From JAAYDS01 sp012729155 (GTDB taxonomy: Bacteria > Chloroflexota > Anaerolineae > UBA1429): a DNA stretch of 64,000 nucleotides. The notes under the pieces were generated by a model. The model saw only the letters and a program-made list of their open reading frames with translations. It had not been told where the DNA came from and searched no databases. Where the stretch lies: assembly GCA_036774405.1 (NCBI GenBank), contig DAIPBO010000019.1, positions 1 to 64,000 on the forward strand, written 5' to 3'. How positions within the stretch are numbered: the first letter of the stretch is position 1; every line of letters begins with the position of its first letter. Positions 33,217-42,392 of this stretch are shown in pieces. The position numbers and the translations under genes are program-made.

Positions 33217-34557
33217 ATGATTTTGCCTGAGCAGATCACCAAACGTTCGGGCGCCATCGTTCCGTTCAACCGTGATCGCATCACCAACGCTATCTATCGC
33301 GCAGCTGTGGCCGTGGGGGGGCGTGACCGCGCCCTGGCCGAGCAGTTGGCTGATCAGGTAGTTGCGATGATTGCCCGCGACTTTGGACCTGCGGGCATAC
33401 CGACCGTCGAAGATGTTCAGAACATCGTTGAAAAGGTGCTGATCGAGAACGGCCATGCCAAGACGGCCAAAGCCTATATCCTCTATCGCGAGGAGCGCGC
33501 CCAACGACGCGCAGAGCGTGACCGTCGTGAGACGCAGGCGCAGGAAAGCGTGCCCTGGCGCAAGCTGTGGGAGGTGCTCAACTGGGCCGTCGACCACGAC
33601 CTCCACACCATCGACAGGCTGAACGCACGCCTGGCACGTGGCGAGTGGGTCGACATCGTCCGCGAGAGCGATGCCGCCTATCAGCACGATATCGAACAGG
33701 CCGCAGAACAGATTGTGGCACGACGCGAGCAGATTCGGGTTGCCATCGTCGCCGGGCCTTCATCGTCAGGAAAGACGACCACAACCACCAAGCTGAGTCT
33801 GCTGCTCAAGGATATGGGGCTTTCGCTCGTGCCGTTGACCGTGGACAACTACTTTTTCGATCTAGAGCTTCACCCGAAAGATGAGCACGGCGACTATGAC
33901 TATGAGACGCCCCAGGCTCTCGATCTGGAGCTCATCAGTCAACACCTGGCCGCACTGGTGGCCGGTGAACGGGTGATGCTGCCCTTTTACGATTTCAAGA
34001 CCGGTCGGCAGCATCGCGATCACACGCCGATGCAGCTTCATGCCAACGAAATCATCCTGATCGACAGCCTGCACGGCCTGTATGCGCCGATGACGGCAGA
34101 CGTGCCATCCGAGTTCAAGTTCAGGCTCTATATCGAGCCGATGCTACAGATGAAGGACCAGGGCGGAACCTTTGTTCGCTGGACCGATCTCCGGTTGATG
34201 CGCAGGATGGAGCGAGATGCCTCTCACCGTGCCTATGACCGCCAACAGACGCTGGAGCATTGGCACTATGTGCGGTCGAGCGAGCTACGGAATATCGTGC
34301 CCTACATCAACACCGCTGACGCCATCGTCAACAGCGCATTGCCCTACGAGCTGCCTGTGATGAGGCGCCGACTCATCGCCTCATTCGCTCGTTGGGCCGT
34401 GCAATACGACCACGATCCACTGCGCGAAGACGCAGCGGATCGTGCCAAGCGCGTCTATGCGCTTTTAGCACAGGTGGGCGAGCCAGGGCCCGAGGAAGAC
34501 ATTCCTGGTGACTCGCTGTTGCGCGAGTTCATCGGGGGCAGCATCTACGCCTACTGA
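33217..34557 (+). CDS. ATP-cone / uridine-kinase-like P-loop fusion protein
   Basis: A 446-residue fusion. Residues 1-95 form an ATP-cone (QITKRSGAIVPFNRDRITNAI and a second half ending KAYILYREERAQRR), the regulatory nucleotide-binding module of ribonucleotide reductases and NrdR. A linker follows. Residues about 180-400 form a P-loop uridine-kinase/phosphoribulokinase-like domain with Walker A GPSSSGKTTT, TVDNYFFD and a lid region with LRLMRRMERD. It probably phosphorylates a nucleoside or sugar with allosteric control by ATP/dATP. It stands alone after the SorC operon, with its own -10 box. Confidence 0.88.
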   Translation: MILPEQITKRSGAIVPFNRDRITNAIYRAAVAVGGRDRALAEQLADQVVAMIARDFGPAGIPTVEDVQNIVEKVLIENGHAKTAKAYILYREERAQRRAERDRRETQAQESVPWRKLWEVLNWAVDHDLHTIDRLNARLARGEWVDIVRESDAAYQHDIEQAAEQIVARREQIRVAIVAGPSSSGKTTTTTKLSLLLKDMGLSLVPLTVDNYFFDLELHPKDEHGDYDYETPQALDLELISQHLAALVAGERVMLPFYDFKTGRQHRDHTPMQLHANEIILIDSLHGLYAPMTADVPSEFKFRLYIEPMLQMKDQGGTFVRWTDLRLMRRMERDASHRAYDRQQTLEHWHYVRSSELRNIVPYINTADAIVNSALPYELPVMRRRLIASFARWAVQYDHDPLREDAADRAKRVYALLAQVGEPGPEEDIPGDSLLREFIGGSIYAY

Positions 34558-34571
34558 CGGCCCGGCCCCTG

Positions 34572-34600
34572 TGTCGCTACAGGTCAAACCTGTAGCGACA
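34572..34600. terminator. Terminator-like stem-loop at convergent gene ends
   Basis: TGTCGCTACAGG and CCTGTAGCGACA form a perfect 12-bp stem with a TCAAA loop. It follows the plus-strand kinase gene by 14 bases and includes the last codons and stop of the minus-strand GNAT gene. Confidence 0.7.
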
Positions 34601-35047
34601 TTTGCGTTCCTCACCCGGCTCATACACCGAGTCGCTGGGTGGCACGTCGACGATCTCAACAAATACCCCGCCGGCGAGTTCGCAGGTGCGCCGTGAGGCC
34701 TCATTATCCGGGTTGCAGGTGATCCAGAGCGGATCGATGCCGTGCGCGCGCGCCAGGTCAAAGAGGAGCTTGACGCTCCGGGCCGCATAGTGCTGTCCGC
34801 GGTGCTCAGGCCGCACCCCATACCCGATGTGCCCCGCGTACAGGCATATGTGGTCATTGTTACCGATCCGCAGTGATATGCCACCAAGAAGCTCGCTACT
34901 GGTGCGGTGCCTCATATCAAAGTGGTATGCCGGCACCAGGCCCCTCACTGCATCACGCGGTGTGGTCGCGACCAGCACCAGCTCGAGATCGCCATCCACC
35001 AGGCGGCCAGGGTTCAGGAATGCGAAGCGTTCGGGCAGTCCGAGCAT
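34577..35047 (-). CDS. GNAT-family N-acetyltransferase
   Basis: A 156-residue GNAT protein. The acetyl-CoA-binding motif A (GYGVRPEHRGQHYAARSVKL, about 75-94) carries the pyrophosphate loop, and NPDNEASRRTCELAGG is motif B, typical of RimJ/RimL-like acetyltransferases acting on protein N-termini or small molecules. Substrate unknown. AGGAG lies 6 bases before ATG. Its 3' end lies inside the stem-loop shared with the convergent kinase gene. Confidence 0.9.
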   Translation of the reverse strand: MLGLPERFAFLNPGRLVDGDLELVLVATTPRDAVRGLVPAYHFDMRHRTSSELLGGISLRIGNNDHICLYAGHIGYGVRPEHRGQHYAARSVKLLFDLARAHGIDPLWITCNPDNEASRRTCELAGGVFVEIVDVPPSDSVYEPGEERKCRYRFDL

Positions 35048-35078
35048 CTCGTGCTCCTAGATCAGGCTAAGCGACAGG

Positions 35079-36047
35079 TTACCAGAGCGGTGCCTGAGTT
35101 GGCGGTTCCTGATCCTGCCCACGATAGAGGCGCGTATCGTGCATCAGGCTCTCGTCGGTAAAGGCCCCCTGACCGCCTGTGCCCTGCATCTGTTCCCAGG
35201 CGCCGCGCACACTGGCGTCCATCTCGTCGGCATTGTGTACGAGCAGCGCCTCCAGGGTCATCGGGAGGATCGGAGAGCCATGCTCAAGCCTGCCATGATG
35301 CGCCAAAATCGCGTGGATGAGTCGTCGGCGCAGTTCGTCATCGAAGCCTTCGACCTGTGCGATGGCCCGTTCGACGCGCGCGGCGCTCATATACAAATGG
35401 CCAAGCAGTGCACCGTCTGTGGTGATGGCAAAGGTAAGGGGGTCGTAGGCATCGATCTTGCCGATATCGTGCAGCAGCGCCGCCGTCACCAGCAAGTCCT
35501 GGTCGACGTCCTCATACCCGCTGCCGCTCTCGAGCGCCAGCCTGACCACTGCCAGAGTGTGCTCGAGCAGGCCACCCACGGTGGCGTGATGCAGCGACTT
35601 GGCGGCAGGCGCGGCCACAAACGCGGCATACGTCTGGTCATCGAATACAGCCTTGATGAGGGAGCCGAGTAGCGGCGATTCGACGCTATCGCACAGGGCA
35701 GCGAGCTCCAGCTCCATCTCCTCTCGGGGGCGCAGCGCCACGGGCAGATACTCCTCGAGATGGACCAGTTCGGTCGGCTCGATGCGCTCGATGTTGATCT
35801 GCGTCTGTTGACGAAACTCGCCCACGCGGCCGGTGACGAGCACGCCATGCCCTGTCGTCAGCGTGTCCACCACGTAAGATGGCACATCGAACAGCACGCC
35901 GGGCAGGGCGCCACTGCGGTCTGACAGAGTGACGCGCAGCATCAGGCTGCCAGTGCGCGTCGTCGAGACCGACTTGTCGCGCAGGAGATAAGGCTGTTTG
36001 GTGATGCTGGCGCCCACGCGGAGCTGGGCGATGGCTTGCCTTGGCAA
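35079..36047 (-). CDS. OB-fold/HD-domain 3'-5' exoribonuclease, YhaM-like
   Basis: A 322-residue protein in which an N-terminal OB-fold (about 15-100, YLLRDKSVSTTRTGSLMLRV, nucleic-acid binding) precedes an HD hydrolase domain (about 150-290) with LEHTLAVV, LLHDIGK and AHHGRLEHGSP. This is the YhaM architecture, an RNase that trims mRNA 3' ends. The start TTG 36047 has a perfect AGGAGGT 5 bases upstream. It follows the HDAC-like gene by 23 bases. Confidence 0.92.
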   Translation of the reverse strand: MPRQAIAQLRVGASITKQPYLLRDKSVSTTRTGSLMLRVTLSDRSGALPGVLFDVPSYVVDTLTTGHGVLVTGRVGEFRQQTQINIERIEPTELVHLEEYLPVALRPREEMELELAALCDSVESPLLGSLIKAVFDDQTYAAFVAAPAAKSLHHATVGGLLEHTLAVVRLALESGSGYEDVDQDLLVTAALLHDIGKIDAYDPLTFAITTDGALLGHLYMSAARVERAIAQVEGFDDELRRRLIHAILAHHGRLEHGSPILPMTLEALLVHNADEMDASVRGAWEQMQGTGGQGAFTDESLMHDTRLYRGQDQEPPTQAPLW

Positions 36048-36070
36048 GATGGACCTCCTGGTCTAGTTGT

Positions 36071-37108
36071 TCAGTCAAATGGCGGCAGATGGTGGGCTTG
36101 CGCCACCTGTTGTATCAGCGCGTCAACGGGCGTTTCGCGGCGTGGTGACGGGCCCAGCAAATCAGCATAGGGCTCACCCAGCATGGCCGCCACAGTAGCG
36201 CACACGCCGTGCGCCAGCGCATCGAGCTGGTAGCCCCCCTCGAGCACGACGACTGCATGGCCTCGGCAACGCCTGTCAGCATAGCCCATTAGCATTGTGA
36301 GCAGCCACGAGATGCCGGTCAGCGAGACATCCAGCTCCGCCAACGGGTCGGCCCAGTGCACGTCATACCCAGCGCTGATGAGCAGCAGATCTGCCCCAAA
36401 GCGCTCGAGCGCGGGGAAGACGATCTCTGAATAGACACGGTGCCAGCCCTCATCGCCTACGCCTGCCGGCAAGGGGATGTTGATGGTGGTGCCGTTTCCC
36501 GAGGCGATGCCGCGTTCAGCAATACTGCCCGTGCCCGGGTAGAGCGGGCTCTGGTGCGTTGAGACGTACAGCACCCGCGAGTTGGTCTCAAAGGCCTCCT
36601 GGGTGCCATTGCCATGGTGCACATCAAAGTCGACGATGGCGATGCGCTTCACGTTGCTCTCGCGGAGCGCCACCTCGGCGGCCACCGCGATGTTGTTGAA
36701 CAGGCAGAAACCCATGGCGTTGTGTCGCGTGGCATGGTGCCCTGGTGGGCGCACAAGGGCCACGCCGCGATCCAACTCACCGGCCGCTACCTGTCGCACC
36801 AGTTCAACCGTGCCGCCGGCAGCCAACAGCGCCGCCTCGTACGAGCCAGCGCTCAACACAGTATCAAAGCCGAGTGCGCCCCCGCCCATGGCCGACATAC
36901 CACGCACCGCATAGATCAGGGCCTCGTTGTGCACCAGCGAGAGCTCTCGCTCGGTGGCGGGTCTCGGCGCTATCGGCACCATGCGCTCTAATAACCCCGA
37001 GCGTTCGAGCTGAGCCAGAATGGCCCGTAGCCGCTCAGGCGACTCGGGATGTTTGCCCGTGTCGTGGTTCAGAAAGGCTTGGCTATAGAGCAGGCCCACA
37101 CGCACCAT
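36071..37108 (-). CDS. Histone-deacetylase-family amidohydrolase (AcuC/APAH type)
   Basis: A 345-residue zinc amidohydrolase. Catalytic segments: RPPGHHATRHNAMGFCLFNN with the tandem His, IVDFDVHHGNGTQEAF with zinc ligands Asp and His, and ISAGYDVHWADPL with the third ligand. Bacterial members deacetylate small molecules (polyamines, acetoin-related) or proteins such as acetyl-CoA synthetase. AAAGGA is 7 bases before ATG 37108; ATG 37111 is equally possible. It probably shares a transcript with the YhaM-like gene. Confidence 0.93.
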   Translation of the reverse strand: MVRVGLLYSQAFLNHDTGKHPESPERLRAILAQLERSGLLERMVPIAPRPATERELSLVHNEALIYAVRGMSAMGGGALGFDTVLSAGSYEAALLAAGGTVELVRQVAAGELDRGVALVRPPGHHATRHNAMGFCLFNNIAVAAEVALRESNVKRIAIVDFDVHHGNGTQEAFETNSRVLYVSTHQSPLYPGTGSIAERGIASGNGTTINIPLPAGVGDEGWHRVYSEIVFPALERFGADLLLISAGYDVHWADPLAELDVSLTGISWLLTMLMGYADRRCRGHAVVVLEGGYQLDALAHGVCATVAAMLGEPYADLLGPSPRRETPVDALIQQVAQAHHLPPFD

Positions 37109-37143
37109 CATCGCATCCTTTCGGCACCGAACCCACAAAGTCG

Positions 37144-37172
37144 ATTATAGACCAGAGCCCAGACATCGAAAA
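37144..37172 (-). promoter_or_regulatory. Putative promoter of the HDAC-like gene
   Basis: A perfect TATAAT (37149-37144) with TTTTCG 17 bases upstream (37172-37167), minus strand. The -35 is weak. Confidence 0.5.
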
Positions 37173-37188
37173 GCGCCCGTGGTCCAGA

Positions 37189-37217
37189 TTGCCACACAGA
37201 CTGCCCATGGCTAGAAT
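37189..37217 (+). promoter_or_regulatory. Promoter of the MATE gene
   Basis: TTGCCA (37189-37194), 17-base spacer, TAGAAT (37212-37217). It is divergent from the HDAC-like promoter. Confidence 0.7.
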
Positions 37218-37246
37218 GCGACAATCACTCCTAGACGAGCAGTGCC

Positions 37247-38659
37247 TTGAATCATCGACGCGTTCGCGCTAACGCCTCTCACTGCGACTCTGCCAGCGCC
37301 GCACTGCGTGCGCCAGAACGTCGCGCGCTCACCAGCGGCAATGTGTATGGCCACGTGGCCAGGCTGGCAACGCCCACAGCCATCGAGATGGCGCTCTATT
37401 CAGCCACAGGCCTGTTGCACGCCTACTGGATGGGCCAGGTGGGGCCGTTGGCCTTGGCGGCCGTGTCGATGGGCACGGCGCTGCGCACGGTGCTCATCAG
37501 CCCGATGATGGGGCTGTCAGCGGGTGGCATGGCAGTGGTTGCCCACGAGATCGGGCGCAGCAACCGCCGCGCCGCCGACCACGCCTGTGCCCAGGTGATT
37601 GTGCTGATCTTGCTGCTGGTGCTGCCGCTGATGGCTGTGGGCCAGCTTATGGGCAGCATCTTTCTGCGATGGATGGGGGCCAGCGGCCAGGTGCTGAGCA
37701 GTGGCATTGCCTATCTGCGCGTCCTGCTGTGGGGGCTCTTTTTCATGGAATGCATGCCCACACTCAACGGTGTTATTCGTGGCTCCGGGCGGCCCGAGTT
37801 CACTCTGCGCATCACGATCATCAGCCGGGTGGCCTTCTTTGCCCTCGAGCCGGTGCTGGCCCTCGGTTGGGGACCGGTGCCACCCATGGGCGTTATTGGT
37901 GTGGCCTGGGCCGAAATGCTGGCAAGTGTCGTTGGCGTTGCGGGCCAGGCAGTCATGCTGCTATCTGGCCGCGGCTGCCTCGCACTTCATCTGGCAGACT
38001 TGAGGCCAGACTGGCCCATGATGCGGCGCATCCTGCGGATCGCCATCCCCAACTCGGCGCAGCGGTTCTCGCCCAACCTGGCCAATGCGCTGTTTATGCG
38101 CCTTGTGGCCGGCCTGGGCGACGCGGTGCTCGCCGGTTACAGCATCTTTGCGCAGGTGCAGATCTTTGTACAGGGGCCTGTTCAGGGGCTCCAATCTGCC
38201 GCGGCGACCATGGTAGGGCAGAACCTGGGCGCCCGCCATCCGACGCGCGCGGCCAAGTCGGCCTGGTTTGCCGCTTATCTTGGAGGGGGCCTCTCGCTGC
38301 TGCTCTACGGTGTAACCAATCTGTTCGGTAGCCAGTTGCTGCCACTGGTGAACAGCGATCCCGCCGCGGTCGCGGCGGCTCGTGAGGTGCTGCGCTACGC
38401 ACTGGCCTTTGGCCTGTTCAACGGCATCTGGCTGGTACTGGGCAACGCACTGGCGGGCGCGGGCGACGCTGTGGCGCCCACGGGAGTTAGCATCGTCTCG
38501 CTGTGGGCCGTGCAGCTGCCAGCCTGCTGGTTGCTGGCGCATCCCCTCGGGCTAGGCTCGATGGGCGTTTGGTTGGGTATGATCTTGGGGCATATTGCCA
38601 GCGCCGCGGGCATGGCTGTGCGTTTTCGGCGTGGGCACTGGGAGACGAGCCACGTCTAG
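37247..38659 (+). CDS. MATE-family efflux transporter
   Basis: A roughly 470-residue multidrug/toxin extrusion protein with 12 hydrophobic segments in two pseudo-symmetric halves (about 40-240 and 255-460). The N-half has ATPTAIEMALYSATGLLHAYWM broken by a loop, and GVIRGSGRPEFTLRI fits the MatE domain; the second half repeats with NLGARHPTRAAKSAW. It exports cationic compounds using Na+ or H+. The start is uncertain: TTG 37247 lies 30 bases after the -10 and no SD is visible; the next hydrophobic segment begins much later, so the true start could be downstream. Its stop is 2 bases from the convergent GNAT gene. Confidence 0.92.
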   Translation: MNHRRVRANASHCDSASAALRAPERRALTSGNVYGHVARLATPTAIEMALYSATGLLHAYWMGQVGPLALAAVSMGTALRTVLISPMMGLSAGGMAVVAHEIGRSNRRAADHACAQVIVLILLLVLPLMAVGQLMGSIFLRWMGASGQVLSSGIAYLRVLLWGLFFMECMPTLNGVIRGSGRPEFTLRITIISRVAFFALEPVLALGWGPVPPMGVIGVAWAEMLASVVGVAGQAVMLLSGRGCLALHLADLRPDWPMMRRILRIAIPNSAQRFSPNLANALFMRLVAGLGDAVLAGYSIFAQVQIFVQGPVQGLQSAAATMVGQNLGARHPTRAAKSAWFAAYLGGGLSLLLYGVTNLFGSQLLPLVNSDPAAVAAAREVLRYALAFGLFNGIWLVLGNALAGAGDAVAPTGVSIVSLWAVQLPACWLLAHPLGLGSMGVWLGMILGHIASAAGMAVRFRRGHWETSHV

Positions 38660-38660
38660 C

Positions 38661-39575
38661 TTACGTCTGTCGCCCCACGGCGCTATCGAGCTGCTTGGTG
38701 AATACCCAGTACGCTTTGTGCACAACTGCCCCGATGGCCCGAGCGTAATAGTCCACGGGCCCCGCCCAACTGATCTCGGCGTCTTGCCAGCCCTGATCTC
38801 GCAGATCGCGCAAGCAGAGTCGCAGCAACAGGCGGCCCAGCCCCCGACGACGATGCTCCGGATGGGTGTAAGTGGGCCCGAAGCGGTTCTTGCCCGTGAC
38901 GCCGTAGACGGCGAACGCGACCGGCCGCACGCCGTCAAGGGCTATAAAGGCCGAGACCGGATGGTTTTCGGCGGCTACTCGCACCTCTGTGGCAAAGGCT
39001 GTGGACTGTATCGCACCTAGCGCCGCGATCGCATCCACATCGACCGCAGCCATACGGCGGATGGTGATCCCCTGCAGGGCATAGTCTCTCTCGGCCTCGG
39101 TCGTTGCCAGATCAGTCGTGGCGAGGTCGACGTGCATATCGACTCTGGCGACGCGATCGGTCTCGTACCCGTGGCGCCAAAGGAACGATAGCGCCGGCGT
39201 CAGACGCAGGTCCACGCCCGGGTAAAAGTAGTTGGGGCCCACACCGCCGACGGTGGCTCTGCTCAGGCCCATGGAGCGCGCCTCATCCTCAAGCCTGTGC
39301 AACAGCGCCGAGCCTATGCCTCGACGCTGCCAGTGAGGATCGACCGCCAGGAATTTGACGACCAGGGCATCATCGCGAACACAGCCCACCGCAAAGCCGG
39401 TCATAGCAGTGCCCGAGATGGCGGCCAGCCGCAGAGATTGTAGTGAGGTGGTGTCTCCCGTCGTGAGCCGCGCAAAAGCGTCGGCATCGAGGGTGCTGTC
39501 ATAGTCTAGCGCGGCGAACACGGCGAGGGCCTGGGGCGCGAGGCCCTCGCTCAAGAGGCAGATCTCGTGTTTCAT
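38661..39575 (-). CDS. Double GNAT-domain acetyltransferase
   Basis: A 304-residue protein with two acetyltransferase domains. The first (about 1-150) has LAVDPHWQRRGIGSALLHRL with a canonical acetyl-CoA loop; the second (about 165-300) has TYTHPEHRRRGLGRLLLRLC. Both keep the R/Q-x2-G-x-G/A signature, so both could be active. Substrate unknown. ATG 39575 overlaps the P-type ATPase stop as ATGA. It is the last gene of the long operon and its end abuts the MATE gene. Confidence 0.9.
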   Translation of the reverse strand: MKHEICLLSEGLAPQALAVFAALDYDSTLDADAFARLTTGDTTSLQSLRLAAISGTAMTGFAVGCVRDDALVVKFLAVDPHWQRRGIGSALLHRLEDEARSMGLSRATVGGVGPNYFYPGVDLRLTPALSFLWRHGYETDRVARVDMHVDLATTDLATTEAERDYALQGITIRRMAAVDVDAIAALGAIQSTAFATEVRVAAENHPVSAFIALDGVRPVAFAVYGVTGKNRFGPTYTHPEHRRRGLGRLLLRLCLRDLRDQGWQDAEISWAGPVDYYARAIGAVVHKAYWVFTKQLDSAVGRQT

Positions 39576-42364
39576 GTGGCTTGAGCTCTGGCTCGTCGCC
39601 AACGGCCGATGAATTTGGCAGCTTCAACCACGACGAACAGCACCGAGCTCAAGGCAAAGCTCGCCAGCAGCTGCCCAGGCGTCAGCGCGGTGGTGTCGAA
39701 AATGCCCTGTAAGAACGGCGTATAGACGACCGCCAGTTGCAGCAGGATGGTCAGCAGCACCGCGAGCAGCAGAGGCCGGTTGGAGCCGATGCCCAGCGTA
39801 AAGAGCGACTGGTGATCAGAGCGTACAGCCAGCGCATTACCCATTTGTGCCAGGCTCAGGACAGTAAAGACCATCGTCTGCCAGATGCGATCATCTTCCC
39901 AGCCGAAATGGTTACCGACGTATTCCGTGGCGAGGCATATGGCGCCCAATAACAGGCCAACCCACAGAATGTAGCTGCCGGTCCCGCGCGCCAGCACGCT
40001 TTCTCCAGGTGGGTGGGGAGGTCGATCCATGGTGTCGGGTGCCGTTGGCTCGACGCCCAACGCCAGGCCTGGCAGGCCGTCCGTTACCAGGTTGATCCAT
40101 AGCAGCTGCACTGCTGTGAGCGGCAGTGGCATGCCCAGCAACGGGGCCATCAACATCAAAAAGATCTCGCCGACGTTGCTCGACACGATGTACTTGACGA
40201 ATTTGCGGATGTTCTCATAGATCGTGCGCCCCTCTTCGATGGCGTTCACGATGGTGGCAAAGTTGTCGTCGAGCAGCACCATATCAGCGGCCTCTTTGCT
40301 CACATCGGTGCCGGTGATGCCCATGGCCACGCCGATATCGGCGCGTTTGAGCGCAGGTGCATCGTTCACGCCGTCGCCGGTCATGGCCACAAAGTGTCCC
40401 TTGCGCTTGAGTGCCTCGACGATCTTGACTTTGTGCTCGGGGCTGACGCGTGCATAGACGGAGACATCCTCGACCACGCCCTCGAGCTCGTCTACCGACA
40501 TCTCCTCGAGCCGTCGCCCTGTGATGACCCGCTCCATGGGGGCATCTGCGCTGACGATGCCCAACTCTCGCGCGACGTTCAGTGCCGTCAATGGGTGGTC
40601 GCCGGTGATCATCACGGGTCGGATCCCTGCCGTCCGGCACTCGTCCACTGCTTGCTTGACCTCTGGCCGCGGAGGGTCGATCATGCCCATCAACCCCACA
40701 AAGATCAGGTCGGACTCTACGACGCCGGCATTGCTGGTGTTGGGTACCTTATCCCACCCGCGGTAGGCGCCGGCCAACACGCGCATCCCCCCTTGAGCCA
40801 GCGACTCGTTGGCGCTTGCGATGCGCTCTCGCCAGTGGTCGTCAAGGGGCACCACCTCGCCTGCGTCGTAGACCCGCGTGCAGATGTCCAGTAGGCCATC
40901 AGGGGCGCCCTTGGTGAAGGCGATATAATCGTTCGCGGGCAGCACTCGCAGCACGCAGTCCACGGGATTACCATCATCGCAGTCTCGCGCCGAAGGGATG
41001 GCGTGGACCGTCGTCATGCGTTTGCGTTCCGATGAAAAGGGTACCTCAGCTACTCGCGGTAGCAGCGTCTCCATGTGTGACTTCCACATGCCCTTTTGTG
41101 CTGCGACCACAACCAGCGCCCCTTCGGTCGGATCACCCACGGCACGATACTCCTCAGACCGGTCGGGGTTGGGCTCGAGTGCAGCGTCGTTACAGAGCGC
41201 CCCCGTCGCTAACAGGAGAGCATGATGCTCGTCGGGCTTGCCGAGCGGAGCGCTACCCGGCGTGAGCAGGGCGCCTGCGGTGCTCAACTGCGCCACCAAC
41301 TCCATGCGCGAGCCGGCGATGTCGAGCACCGTCACGGTCATGCGGTTCTCGGTGAGCGTACCGGTCTTGTCTGAGCAGATGGTAGTGACTGATCCCAGCG
41401 TCTCGACGGCCGGCAGCTTGCGAATGAGCGCCTGCCGCTTGATCATCCGCTGACTGCCCAGAGCCAGCGCAATGGTCACCACCGCCGGCAAGCCTTCGGG
41501 CACCGCGGCCACCGCCAGGCTCACAGCGGTGATGAACATTTCAGTGACCGAGCGGCCGGCGATGGCGATGCCCACGACAAATACGGCTGCGCAGATCGCC
41601 AAGGCCGCTGTAGCGAGCCATTTGCCCAGCTCGCCCATGCGGCGCTGCAGTGGCGTGGTTTCGTGGCCCGTATCTTGCAGCATGTGGGCGATGTGGCCGA
41701 GTTCGGTGCTCATCCCCGTCGCTGTGACCACGGCTGTCCCCCGCCCATACACGGCTGTGGTGCCCATAAAGACCATGTTCAGACGGTCGCCGACGGTGAG
41801 ATCTCCGCCGAGCGGTGCAATCGATTTCTCCGCGGGAAGAGACTCTCCGGTGAGCGCGGCCTCTTCGATGCGCAGATTCGCCGATTCGATGAGCCGCGCA
41901 TCGGCAGGAACACGCAGCCCGGCGTCCACGTAGATGACGTCGCCCGGTACTAACTGCGTGGCCTCTATCTCTTGGGTGACGCCGTCTCGTCTGACCCGAA
42001 CATGCGACACGGCCAGCTGCCGTAGAGCGGCCATGGCACGCTCCGCGCGGTATTCCTGGGTAAAGCCCAGGATCGCGTTGAGCACCACGATTACCATGAT
42101 CATGATGGCGTCGGTGAACGACTCATGGGGGTCAAACAGCGCGATGATGAAAGAGATGATGGCAGCCGCGAGCAGCACGATGACCATCACCTCGGTGAAC
42201 TGGCCCAAAAAGATGAGCCAGGGGTTGCGCGTCTCTTGCTCCTCGAGCTGGTTGAGCCCGTACTGCTCTAGGCGCCTCGTGACCTCCTGACTGCTCAGCC
42301 CTTGATGAGAGGTTTCGAGGGCATCCAGCGTCGTCTCGATATCTCGCTCGTACCACTCTGTCAT
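39572..42364 (-). CDS. P2A-type calcium-transporting ATPase
   Basis: A 930-residue P-type ATPase. An N-terminal cation-ATPase domain is followed by helix pairs, the actuator motif ALTGESLPAEK, the metal-site helix with VPEGLPAVV, the phosphorylation motif CSDKTGTLTENRM, the nucleotide-binding domain and TGDGVNDAPALKRAD, then a C-terminal membrane domain with VQLLWINLVTDGLPGLALG. These features place it with P2A SERCA-like pumps (Ca2+ or related cations out of the cytoplasm). GGGAGGTGATC lies before ATG 42364; the frame upstream to 42496 is in the murI overlap and non-homologous. It is co-transcribed with murI. Confidence 0.95.
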   Translation of the reverse strand: MTEWYERDIETTLDALETSHQGLSSQEVTRRLEQYGLNQLEEQETRNPWLIFLGQFTEVMVIVLLAAAIISFIIALFDPHESFTDAIMIMVIVVLNAILGFTQEYRAERAMAALRQLAVSHVRVRRDGVTQEIEATQLVPGDVIYVDAGLRVPADARLIESANLRIEEAALTGESLPAEKSIAPLGGDLTVGDRLNMVFMGTTAVYGRGTAVVTATGMSTELGHIAHMLQDTGHETTPLQRRMGELGKWLATAALAICAAVFVVGIAIAGRSVTEMFITAVSLAVAAVPEGLPAVVTIALALGSQRMIKRQALIRKLPAVETLGSVTTICSDKTGTLTENRMTVTVLDIAGSRMELVAQLSTAGALLTPGSAPLGKPDEHHALLLATGALCNDAALEPNPDRSEEYRAVGDPTEGALVVVAAQKGMWKSHMETLLPRVAEVPFSSERKRMTTVHAIPSARDCDDGNPVDCVLRVLPANDYIAFTKGAPDGLLDICTRVYDAGEVVPLDDHWRERIASANESLAQGGMRVLAGAYRGWDKVPNTSNAGVVESDLIFVGLMGMIDPPRPEVKQAVDECRTAGIRPVMITGDHPLTALNVARELGIVSADAPMERVITGRRLEEMSVDELEGVVEDVSVYARVSPEHKVKIVEALKRKGHFVAMTGDGVNDAPALKRADIGVAMGITGTDVSKEAADMVLLDDNFATIVNAIEEGRTIYENIRKFVKYIVSSNVGEIFLMLMAPLLGMPLPLTAVQLLWINLVTDGLPGLALGVEPTAPDTMDRPPHPPGESVLARGTGSYILWVGLLLGAICLATEYVGNHFGWEDDRIWQTMVFTVLSLAQMGNALAVRSDHQSLFTLGIGSNRPLLLAVLLTILLQLAVVYTPFLQGIFDTTALTPGQLLASFALSSVLFVVVEAAKFIGRWRRARAQAT

Positions 42365-42392
42365 GATCACCTCCCAACGAGAGCCGGGCAGA

